NCBI GenBank assembly: GCA_002104985.1
Contig: MCGO01000030.1
Coordinates: 310,001-374,000, forward strand
Direction of reading: 5' to 3'
DNA from: Rhizoclosmatium globosum
Lineage: Eukaryota; Chytridiomycota; Chytridiomycetes; Chytridiales; Chytriomycetaceae
Length of the DNA stretch: 64,000 nt
Part shown: positions 42,745 through 52,097 of the stretch, one piece after another
Layout: each line of letters begins with the position of its first letter
How positions within the stretch are numbered: the stretch's first letter is position 1
Notes under the pieces: generated by a model
Told to the model about the DNA's origin: nothing
Databases searched by the model: none
The model's input: only the letters and a program-made list of their open reading frames with translations
Program-made: the position numbers and the translations under genes

Positions 42745-42965
42745 TAGATATCTTTTCACGCCATTATCCTCAACGACGGATTAAGTTGCCCACACGAAAC
42801 AACACCAGCTACACAAACAGGATCTTCGACGCAGCAATAGCAATGTAATCCTGCGTGTTAAAGCTTGTGAGAGAGGAGGGATGGATTCCCACGTTGCCAA
42901 ACTTGCCCCTGATATTGTGGTTGGCTCTCGTGTCAATTGCAAAGAGAGAAGCAGTTGATTCAACT
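42745..42965. pseudogene. AKR 5' remnant plus a short coding fragment
   Basis: 42745-42790 (+) matches the start of AKR copy 3 (HTI, LNDG region) and then stops resembling it. Next to it, on the minus strand (42965 to about 42812), reads STASLFAIDTRANHNIRGKF then GNVGIHPSSLTSFNTQDYIA and IAASKILFV before a stop; no start or family is evident. I take both as gene fragments left by the rearrangement. 42615-42744 is the duplicated AKR promoter region. Confidence 0.5.
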
Positions 42966-43007
42966 ATATATTATGTTGGAGTATTGTATTCCGATTTTAT
43001 GTGAAGC

Positions 43008-43152
43008 TTGGGACTGAAAGTAGATTTATTACGTTGAATGTTTCCAAAATGGTGGAGACTGTTAGATTGTTGAAAATGATGATTCCAGTGCTTCGATTTG
43101 CCTGTTGATTTGAATCTATACATTGAAGAGTTAGCATTCATTTCAATAGCGT
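43008..43152. repeat. Direct repeat, right copy, flanking inverted block copy 2
   Basis: Homologous to 40840-40985 in the same orientation. Minus-strand frame parallel to the left copy reads CIDSNQQANRSTGIIIFNNL. The bases up to 43357 hold no recognisable gene. Confidence 0.75.
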
Positions 43153-43357
43153 TTTTGAACATTGCAAAAACTTCGCATTCCAATCGCTAATACAAGCGTC
43201 GAGAATATCCAATAATATTGCTCCTCGTTAATCACGAGCCGCAAGCCGCGATCTGTGTGAGGGGAAGGCACGAAACTTTCCAGCCCTTCGCATCTCACAA
43301 ATCGCATATCAAACAATCCACCCCATCAAACAGATGACCGTCAGCTACTCTACTGTA

Positions 43358-43663
43358 TCATACCTGCCAATACGAAAACGCCGCGACTCCAACATACACC
43401 AACGACGCCAAAAAGCAGTACGCTCCAACAGTCTCCGTGTTCTCAATAGGCTCCTTTCCACCAATAATTTGAATATTTTCAGCGTGGATCGCGGCTCCGA
43501 GAGGAAGCTATACAAGAAGACGTTGTTAGGGATTGACAACCCCGTTTTATCGCCGGACAGGGCGACTCACGAGCATAACAGCTCCTGCGACAGAGATACA
43601 TCCGAGAGCGATGGCGTTGAAGTGGCTGATGAACTTCATCCGTTGGGGTTGGGCAAGCGACAT
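43358..43663 (-). CDS. Small two-TM protein, 80 aa
   Basis: Exon 1 43663-43571 and exon 2 43507-43358, with a 63-nt intron (GTGAGT...GTATAG), give 80 residues: MSLAQPQRMKFISHFNAIAL, GCISVAGAVML | LPLGAAIHAENIQIIGGKEP, IENTETVGAYCFLASLVYVG and VAAFSYWQV. Two membrane segments with a short polar loop. The size and layout recall small subunits or assembly factors of organelle membrane complexes or a vacuolar-ATPase-type subunit, but I cannot assign it. No frame break. Confidence 0.62.
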
Positions 43664-43735
43664 GGTGATTGTTTTTTCGATTGTTTCTTTTTGTTAAAAA
43701 ACTAAATAAATGGAGAGTAAACATCACTTTGTCAT

Positions 43736-44761
43736 TTATTTGCTAACAGTAATCGCGATACATCCGACTTTGTCCCCGCTTTCGGAATACTCGTGTGCCT
43801 GGACTATTTCCTCGATTGAGAATGTCTTGTCCAAGATTGGTTTCACCGATCCTGTCTCTAACAATCTTGAAATAATCTTGAAGTCTACGAGAGAGTATGT
43901 GCTTGGGCTATGAATCATTTGCTTCGTCCCAATTTTGGAAGAGCCTGTGAGTTCATTGAACTGATACATTCCCTTCGCATAACGCCCATGTTCATTCAAC
44001 AGACGAGAACAAGTCGAAAAGTCGCTTTTTCCAGGTGTATCGAGAATCACGTCAAACCGATCCGTGGTTGTGCAGATGTATTCCTCCTTTGTGAAGTCCA
44101 CTGCCTGATCAGCACCAATCGAACGAAGCATATCAATCTTATTCGTTCCATCTACAGCTACGACATGGCTTGCTCGGAAATGCGACTTTGCGATCTGGAC
44201 AGCAAACGATCCTATGTTTCCACCTCCGCCAAGTATCAACACACGTTCCCCAGGCGCCAGATTTGCCTGTTTCAAAAACGTAAACGCTTCCAATGCACTT
44301 AGAGCAGAAACTGATGCTTGTTCGAAAGAAAGGTTGGCTGGTTTTTGGCTGACAAAGGATCCATTCGCTGGTTGTTCTGGAACGACAATGTACTCTGCGT
44401 ACGCCCCGAATTGTAACCCAGTTGTTCCGTAGACTTCATCGCCGACTTTGAACTGTGAGACATTTGTGCCAACGGACTCGACGATGCCTGCAAATTGCTG
44501 GCCAAGAACTGTCAGCCGAGAAGGCTTTCGGAGGCCAGCAAGAAGACGGATTGGAGCCCTGAGATAGAATGGCATATTGAGGGCCCGCATTTCGCAGTCG
44601 CCTTGGGCAATGCCAGCGGCTCTGATTTTGACAAGAAGAGAGTTGGAATCTTTGAGTACCGGTGTTGGAACAGTGCCGAGTTTGAGAGAAGTGGCGGCGG
44701 GACCGTATTCAGTCCAGATAACAGCTTTCATTTGGTTTAGTTGTTTTAGTTGGTGGCTCAT
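43736..44761 (-). CDS. Quinone-reductase-like medium-chain dehydrogenase (zinc-free MDR)
   Basis: Single-exon, 341 aa, intact. NAD(P)H-dependent oxidoreductase of quinones or enals. Domain order: catalytic GroES-like fold (MKAVIWTEYGPAATSLKLGT; GQQFAGIVESVGTNVSQFKV; GDEVYGTTGLQFGAYAEYIV) then Rossmann fold (VLILGGGGNIGSFAVQIAKS) with VDFTKEEYICTTTDRFDVIL and the C-terminal SVKPILDKTFSIEEIVQAHE. The structural-zinc cysteines of alcohol dehydrogenases are absent, as in QOR/NADPH-dependent types. The start is ATG 44761 or the internal MKAVIW at 44731, the usual N-terminus of the family. Confidence 0.9.
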   Translation of the reverse strand: MSHQLKQLNQMKAVIWTEYGPAATSLKLGTVPTPVLKDSNSLLVKIRAAGIAQGDCEMRALNMPFYLRAPIRLLAGLRKPSRLTVLGQQFAGIVESVGTNVSQFKVGDEVYGTTGLQFGAYAEYIVVPEQPANGSFVSQKPANLSFEQASVSALSALEAFTFLKQANLAPGERVLILGGGGNIGSFAVQIAKSHFRASHVVAVDGTNKIDMLRSIGADQAVDFTKEEYICTTTDRFDVILDTPGKSDFSTCSRLLNEHGRYAKGMYQFNELTGSSKIGTKQMIHSPSTYSLVDFKIISRLLETGSVKPILDKTFSIEEIVQAHEYSESGDKVGCIAITVSK

Positions 44762-44836
44762 TTCAATGCACAGATTTTAACGCCATTTTATTGGCTTGGT
44801 TCCAAATTTGTCAGCAATTTGAGTGAAGTGGAGAAA

Positions 44837-46538
44837 TCAAGCTTCACTCCAGTTCTGAATCACTTCGCTGTAGAAGTAAATTCCTTTCAAGTACCCCTTA
44901 ATGTCCGTCCACTCGTCCACCGTATGAATGTTATCATCCCCGCTCCAACCAGGAGAGAACCGATAAATACTCTTTGACAAGTTCCAGTAACTCTTGGTGT
45001 CGGTGTTTCCACCCATAAAAAGAGGCGAGACTATCACACGCCCTTCAGCCCCCTTTTGGTCAAAGACGTTATGAATGGTTCCTTCCAAGACACGCCAGCC
45101 CCGATCTGCTGCAGTATTGTAGGGTGAAATCGGACTTGGTTCCAAAACGGCTGATTTAGAAAGCGGTTTGATGGTAACCCGCCCAACAGCATTTGTTATT
45201 TCTACGACATTGATGTCACTTGATCCTTGGACGAAACCTTCCAACGTCACATTCAGTCCCAATTTACGAGATACAGGAGCCAATAATGAAATCACTCTTT
45301 CTTGAACGCCTTTCAAAGAGTCATGCGCACCAATGCGGTGATTCACTAGGGTTGTGACTTTCTCAGGCAGCGCGTTTACTTTCAATCCACCATGAATAAC
45401 GTCAACAGCTTGAGTCGTTTCCAGCATCGATGTCACAACATCCGGTGGCAAAAACTGGACAAGGAGAGCCAATAAATCTGGGCGAGAATGTGGCCAGTTT
45501 CTGATTGCGTTTACAAGTGGAAGTGGTGGGTTTGGAGCGTGTTCAACAAAACAGGTCATGCTTGACACAATTGGGTGATCGATTGGCAGCTCAGGAGTAA
45601 ATGGCGATGATTCTAGGGCATTGATAAGGAGAGCAGAATATCCGATTCCACTATGCTTGGGTGGAACTGAACTGTGTCCACCCTTTGTTTCCACAATCAA
45701 CTCAACGTTTATGTATCCTTTCTCGGAAACACCAACACTGGCTAGTGTCACACCACTCATTTCGAGAAGTCCAGAGCCTTCATCGATTATGAGTCCAACC
45801 TTTCCAGTCAAGCCGAGGTTTTGTTCCATGTGCTGTGATATCGCGAATCCACCCTGTCCAGCACATATTTGATGAGATGATGCAAATACAAAAAATAAAG
45901 ACTTTCACCTTCCCCTCAGCTTCCTCGTCATGTCCAAAGGCCAGATAAACAGTTCGTTCAGGAACAAACCCAACTGAGAGTAGCCCTTCAACAGCCTCCA
46001 TAATTCCAATCAACGTACTCTTAGTGTCTCCACCACCACGTCCCCAAACACGGCCGTCCTGTACACGTCCTTCATACGGTGGGAAAGTCCAGTCACCCAA
46101 AGTATCAGGAAGTACAGGAACAACATCCATATGACTCATGAGAACCAACGATTCCTTCTCAGGAAACTTCCCAGGCCACGTGAAGAGGAGTGAGTAGTTT
46201 GCAACAACTGTTCTCGTCAAATGCTTGTGTATCAAAGGATACGTTTCTTGGAGGAAGGCGTGGAAGTCGAGGAACGGTTTCGGAACGATTTTGTCGTCGT
46301 AAGATTCAGTTGGTATTTGGATTGCGCGGGAGAGGTGGGTTACTGCGGTTGAAGGGTTGATTTGGATGGGTGGGTGGGATGGTGTGATTGCGGGAAGTTG
46401 GGCACAGGAAAGGGCGGCTTTTGGTACGGATAATGTCTGTGTTTGGATGAAAGAGCGGAAGAGGAGAAGGAGGAGGAGGAATGTGAATGGGGCGATTAGA
46501 GGGAGTGGCTTGGTTATGATGGGGGGGTGTTTGGTCAT
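44837..46538 (-). CDS. M20 peptidase, carboxypeptidase S type
   Basis: Vacuolar zinc carboxypeptidase releasing C-terminal residues from peptides. Two exons (46538-45909; 45853-44837), 53-nt intron (GTGAAA...GGACAG), 548 aa, no break. Signal-anchor near the N-terminus (PFTFLLLLLLFRSFI), as in yeast CPS1. Zinc ligands: SHMDVVPV, GRGGGDTKS, GHDEEAEG and the C-terminal NIHTVDEWTD; dimerisation/lid domain with VETKGGHSSVPPKHSGIGYS. The motif before the bridging Asp is GRGGGD instead of the common GRGALDD, with Asp kept. Confidence 0.92.
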
Positions 46539-46736
46539 TTCTGATTAGTTTTATTATGGATAGAATGAATGAAACGAATGAATTAAAAGAAAACGAATGC
46601 TTGCCAGACAGCTTGAAAATAGTGAGATATACCCTGCCACTTGGCACAAAAGATGAGAACGTTAGAGACAAACCACTGACAAAATCAACAAAATCAAATA
46701 AATACTCCCTGTCATGATGCTACTCATACTCTCAAG

Positions 46737-48708
46737 TTAACCAGCCTTATTCCACTCATACATACTTGCCTTTCCCTTCAAGCCATCACGAATCTTCTGC
46801 TTCATCTTTCTCAACTTCTCCTCCCCTTCAATAATCTTCTTCGCCTCCAACTTAACAACTTCCCTAAACTCCCCACAATTACGTCTAACCCACTCCCCTT
46901 CTTCTATCCCTCTCACTACACTCCGTCTCGTCCCCGCCATTCCATGAAACTGACACTCAATACACATAATATACGAAACTCCCTTCAACCCACACACACT
47001 CGACAAATGTTTACACGTCCCCAACGACTTTGGAAGCCTCACTTCAAGCCCTTTGTTCCCGCCACACAAAAACTCATGAAAAAACGGCTGCCCCTTCACC
47101 TCCCCCAACCCCTTCGGAACTTCCCCACAAAACTCGTTATGCGATACATTCAGCGTCTGCAGTTTCGGCAGTTTAGAAAGGTTCACGGGGAGGTGTCCCG
47201 ACAGCCTGTTACAGCTAACATCAAGCATCCCCAGGTATTGCCACTGCTTCTGGTTCACCGCGTTACGGAGACACGGGATCGGCCCGCGGAATTTGTTTCG
47301 CGCGAGGTTGATTGTGTGGAGGTGTTTTAGATTGCGGAGGTCGGATGGGATGCGGCCGTCGAAGGTGTTTGAGGCGAGGTTTAGGGTTGTGAGTTTTACC
47401 CAGTTTCGGATGTTTAGGGGGAGGGGGCCGGAGAGGCGGTTGTGGGAGAGGTTGAGGGTGTGCAGGTTTTGGGAGGCGTGTAGGCGGGGAGGGAGGGGGC
47501 CTGTGATGCGGTTTTGGGAGAGGTTTATGTGGTGGATTCCGTTTAGGGCGAAGAGGGTTTCTGGGAAGGGTGTGTCGATGAGGTTGTGTTCTAGGTTTAT
47601 GTGGTGGAGGCGCGTCATTTTTTTGATTGTGTCGATGGGGGGCATGGAGGTGATGTAGTTGTGGGAGATGTTGATGTACGATAGGTGCCTCATTTCGGTG
47701 AGAGTTGATGGGAGGGGTCCTATGGAATATGTATAGGAGTTAAATGACTGCTAATGGTTCACTGATTGTATTATGCCGCGTGTACTTCTCTTCGCTTCTT
47801 CAAAAGTCCGCGACTCCCTCACACCTGTATGATGCTCGTTCGCCTTTCGTTCTCTCCCGCCGTCTGTTCAACATTCCTTCACTTGTACCTCGTTTTGACC
47901 CTTGGATACTAACCAGTAAATCCATTGAATGAAAGATTCAAATGCGCCAAATTCGCAAGCCGGTTAATCTCCACAGGAAAGTCTTGACGCAACAAGTTAC
48001 CAGATAGATCCAAATGCTTTAACGACTTGATACCAAAAAACTCGAGAGGGATAGGGCCGTGCAGATTCGAATCACTCAAGTCAACCGTAGTCAAAAAGAC
48101 GAGAGAACCAAGAGAAGCAGGGATACGGGCTTGAGGGAGTGGTTGGTCATGGTCAGCTTTGATTGATTTGTTGACATAGCCGGGACGGACCCTGGTTCTG
48201 GTTCACATCGACCATGTGACAGTGAACTGCTTGGAATGTGTCGAGGTATTCTGTTGATGCGTAGGGAAAGAGATTCTTGTGTTGAGCACATACGACTTCT
48301 GCAGCCACGTCTTGGAGTTCCTTTGACCAGCAGCCTGGATGGATGGTCATTAGAATAATAAAGAGAGATGCATAAATAACACGTACACAGCCAATGAGAA
48401 GCTCTTGTCAGAGGAAACGAAGGTAGGTCGAGTTTGAGTTGTTTCAAGAACTGTCGTTCGAGGCATCCAAGTTCCTCCAAATGTTTTGCACGGATCACAT
48501 TTGAGCGATCAGTTTCTGTCCTTGGATGAAAGGGGGCGTTCCATCGTTGATTTAAAGTAGCTTTGAAGTGGTTGAGGAAGGATGCACGCGTGTTGACAAT
48601 TACATTAGCTTCGCGGCAGAGGCGGCGGAAGCGGACTACTTCTGAGTCGTTTAATAGATTGAGAATGATTTGGAGAAGCTCAGACGGGATGCTTCGACCA
48701 GTTGACAT
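46737..48708 (-). CDS. F-box-like protein with plant-type leucine-rich repeats
   Basis: ATG 48708: MSTGRSIPSELLQIILNLLN, an F-box-like helix pair, then about 100 residues, an intron (donor GTACGT near 48388, acceptor ATCCAG near 48340), and further on LTTVDLSDSNLHGPIPLEFF, LNLSFNGFTG. After another intron (about 47909-47720) follow eight or so LRRs of the LxxLxLxxNxLxGPIP type (LHTLNLSHNRLSGPLPLNIR; LTTLNLASNTFDGRIPSDLR). The C-terminus is basic and Cys-containing, then Lys/Glu-rich (EAKKIIEGEEKLRKMKQKIR). One frame break near 48185. Probable ubiquitin-ligase adaptor; start codon is only 45 bp from that of the divergent kinase. Confidence 0.75.
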
Positions 48709-48753
48709 ATGTTTGGTTATTTAATTTGTTTGACAGTTCTTTAGAGGAAACAA
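48709..48753. promoter_or_regulatory. 45-bp divergent spacer between LRR and kinase starts
   Basis: The two start codons (48708 minus, 48754 plus) are separated by 45 bp of AT-rich sequence, so both 5' leaders and any core promoter must overlap the opposite gene or be extremely short. Confidence 0.55.
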
Positions 48754-50779
48754 ATGCCCAACCACCACCACCACCACAGCAAACCACCGCCACCTTCTCT
48801 GGCGCAACTGACGACAACGACCACGCACATTGACCGACGCACATCTCGAATCTACTCGGATGTAGTTGATCGCATGGGACCAATGTACTCTGACTGGGCG
48901 TCGACGGAGCTCTACTTCTCCCCCTCAAACCACTTTCGACGCGGTGAACACGTTCTCGGCAAGGGAAAGTACTCGGTTGTGTACGACTGCGATGCCCTTG
49001 TTGTTCTGCCCGTGTCGCAGTCGCAGACTCAGTCACAGTCAACAGCAAAGAAGACGCTGTCCTCGTGGGCCCTGTCGCTGTATGCAATGACCCTGTCTTC
49101 TGCCACTGCTTCTGCTACCACTTCCACTGCTTCCACCTCCGATGCTGCATCCACTGCCACTGCCACACAACCACACACGTTGAGGGAAAGCGGCGCAGCG
49201 ATCCTATCCAGCCTGAGTGAATCGTGGGCTCGGCTGTTCCCGCCTGTCGAAGGTGTTCAGGGCGAAAGTGGCGAGGAACAGGATGAGAACCATGTTGTTG
49301 CTTCGCCGGGAACACCGAGACAAGCATCGATTCTGGGTGCGCTGTCGCAACTGTCGCTTTACGCATCCTCGGCTGTTAGTGGCCACACTACTCCCACTGC
49401 CACTCCATCTCCCTCAAGGCAACACCCGCCTTCCTCTTCCGATATACCCTTGCCTCTACAGCTATCATCTTCATCCACTCGAAAACTGTCGTCTTCCTCT
49501 TCAATACCTTCCTCCCCATCCCCTCTCCCATCCACCTCCAAAAAGCCTGCAAAACCTGCACCACCTACCCCGAAAAAACAATACGTAATGAAACTATTCC
49601 GACCCGACAAGACTGCGAAACTGAAACGCGAAATCTTGATTCTCAAACACCTTGCTGACGGTCCCAATATTGTTCAGTTTGTCGATTGTATCCTCGATCC
49701 GCAAAGTGGTTCCCCTGGTGTTGTGTTGGAGCGGTGTGGGAATGTCGAGTGGAGAGAGTTTTATGCAAGTATGGGCTATGATGATATTCGGTTTTGGATG
49801 GCTGAGTTGATAAAGGTATATACCTGATAAATGGGATCTGTTGAGCTTAGGCCGAAGGGAAGCATGAAGGATGGAATGCGAACGAATGAAAGTAATTTAC
49901 CCGCAGTGGAAACAATGGCAAAAGAGAGGAACAGCGAGCGTATAAGTACCACCAAACAGCCTTTCGTGAAGTGAAAAGGAATACCGGCGGAAACGACGAA
50001 ACGCGAAAGTAGAGAACAAAGAAATGAGATTGTTGCGATCGCACCATCAATACCTCCTAACACATATAACTAACAACCAAAAATACAGGCCCTCGCATAC
50101 ACACACCAACACGGAATAATCCACCGAGACGTAAAACCCCAAAACATATGCATGGACCCTATAACCCGCCGCCTAACCCTAATCGACTACGGCCTCGCCG
50201 ACTTCTACGTTCCAAACCACGAACTAAACCTCCGCGTCGCCTCTCGATTCTACAAACCCCCTGAAATCCTCGTCGGAAACCGCTATTACGACTACTCCTT
50301 TGACATGTGGTCTGTCGGATGATACTAGCCGGCCTCGTATTCCGACGAGACGTGTTTTTCAAAGGGGAGGATGATATGGACCAGTTACGGCAGATTACGA
50401 ATGTTTTGGGGAGGAAGGCTTTGCATCGGTATTTGAGTGAATATAGTCTGTCGCCGTCGCTTCCTGTTGACCTTGTTGCTGCGCCGATGCTGTGGCTGGT
50501 GGTGGTGGTGGTGGTGGGTCTGATGGAGTGCAGTGGTTTGAGTTTGTGGATTGGGGGAATGGAGATGTTGCAACGGATTTGGCGTTACAGGTTGTGGCAG
50601 GGTTGTTGGTGTTTGATCATCGGGAGAGGTGGACGGCGGAGGAGTGTTTACAGCATGAGTTTTTTAGAGATGTTGGACGGGACAAGAGTAAGGATGGGAC
50701 TGGGACTGGAGATGAAGGGTTAGGGGAGAGTGAAGTGGAGGAAGTTGTTGTTGTTGAGAGTGAGTTGGAGACTATATGA
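48754..50779 (+). CDS. CK2-alpha-like protein kinase with large insert, frame-broken
   Basis: Ser/Thr kinase. Exon 1 48754-49815; intron 49816-50088 (273 nt, long for this window); exon 2 from 50089. Gly loop GKGKYSVVYD; then about 200 Ser/Thr/Pro-rich residues before the ATP-lysine in YVMKLFRPDKTAKLKREILI; ADGPNIVQFVDCI; HRDVKPQNICMD; LIDYGLADFYVPNHELNLRV (DYG in place of CK2's DWG); ASRFYKPPEILVGNRYYDYS; DMWSVG; HRERWTAEECLQHEFFRDV. The NLRVASR and DxxDQL (DDMDQLRQITNVLG) features are CK2alpha-specific. One base is missing at 50322 and another break lies near 50490. Divergent paralogue rather than the canonical CK2 catalytic subunit. Confidence 0.78.
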
Positions 50780-50972
50780 AGAGTACAGTTTTGCAAAGAC
50801 TTATTAGATGTTACTTATAAACATACCCATTGTTCATTTTAATAGTATCCTTATGTTACAAGAATTTAATTTATTTTTTTACTTGTGGCTCAAAAAGCGT
50901 GTTCACTTTTAAAACGAACATGTGGCTGATTCCCGACATTCAATATTGATTGAAAAATTTCATTCTAATTGA

Positions 50973-51928
50973 ATGCAACTCACTTTCCCGTTCCTTTTGA
51001 CTGTTGCAGGAGCAGCTACCTCCGTTCTTGCCTCCACCTCCGTCTTTGGAGGCGGCCTCCAGGGAGACCAGGTTCTTCCAGACTCCCTGTGTTCCAAAAC
51101 AACCTTCCCAGGCCCATTGAAGCCACAATCAAATGCAATTGCCAAAAAAGTGACGTCTAACGGAGACTACTGGGTTGCTGTTGACTATAAGGCCAATGTC
51201 GGCCAACGAATTTGGGTTGGAGGACGTGCAACCTGTGTCCCCAGAGCCATTTATTACGATGGGTTCGGTCCAAACCCAGAGAACCTTCCAACGAAAGACT
51301 GTTTGTTCTGGTTACGCTTCGACAAGGTCAACTGTGACTTTAGCATGGACGGGTAAAGCATTACGGTTTTTGGGGTTTTGTACAACATATTAAATTGACT
51401 GTCGTTTTTTAGCTTTCAAACTACGGATGTAAACTACAATGAACCAGGACCTCCTCATAGTATCATTGCCAAGATTATAGATTTACCAGACAATTTTCCT
51501 GGTGATGCCACAACTGTTGTGACTACGACGTTGGTCTCATCTACTTTGGCCTCTTCTGCCTTGTCCTCCTCCACTGTGCCCACAACTGTTTCCACTAGGC
51601 TACTGTTGCGTCTACTTTGGCCTCTTCCGCCTTGTCCGAATCAACTGTATCCACGATTGCGTATGTAGCTACTGTCACCAATACAGCCACGTCTGCTTTC
51701 TCCTCCGCAAATTCTTCTGGCAGTGCTACCCTCGCAAAGAATGTCACCACCACAAGCGTTCCAGTTGCAAGTGCCACAGTTTCTGCCGCAGACGGAAAAT
51801 CTCGTACTAGTGCAACTACATGTGCTGAAACTACTACTTCCAAGCCTGTAAATTTGGTATATGCAGGAGCTGGGCAAACTTTGTATGTTTCAGGAGTTGC
51901 TGCTCTTTTGATGGCGGTTTTGGTTTAG
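50973..51928 (+). CDS. Secreted Ser/Thr-rich surface protein, probable GPI anchor
   Basis: Signal peptide MQLTFPFLLTVAGAATSVLA, then a domain of about 150 residues with conserved-looking cysteines (SLCSKTTFPGPLKPQSNAIA; ATCVPRAIYYDGFGPNPENL; KDCLFWLRFDKVNCDFSMDG), a Ser/Thr/Ala-rich stalk with near-repeats (TLASSALSS, TLASSALSE), and a hydrophobic tail (TLYVSGVAALLMAVLV) preceded by small residues, as for GPI addition. Exons 50973-51352 and 51413-51928 with a 60-nt intron (GTAAAG...TTTTAG). A single-base loss near 51598 inside the repetitive stalk. Probably a cell-wall or zoospore/cyst surface protein; domain not recognised. Confidence 0.7.
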
Positions 51929-52097
51929 GTTGTTGGTTCCTTTTTCTTTCAAACAGCGCTATAGAAGTATAGAGGCCAAGGTTCTTTCTTTCGTTATCTC
52001 TTATTTTGTCTTTACTTTTTTGAATGATATCTGATATTGCCCTGCTTGACGTTTTTTCCAGCGTCAAACCACAAGCATCAGCAGATTCAGCTCCACA

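Larger units (their letters stand above)
41165..42790. repeat. Inverted duplicated block, copy 2
   Basis: Homologous to 15960-17580 in opposite orientation. Contains A2, B2, their flanks and, past B2, the promoter and first codons of an aldo-keto reductase (cctcaacgacgg at 42768-42779). Confidence 0.8.
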
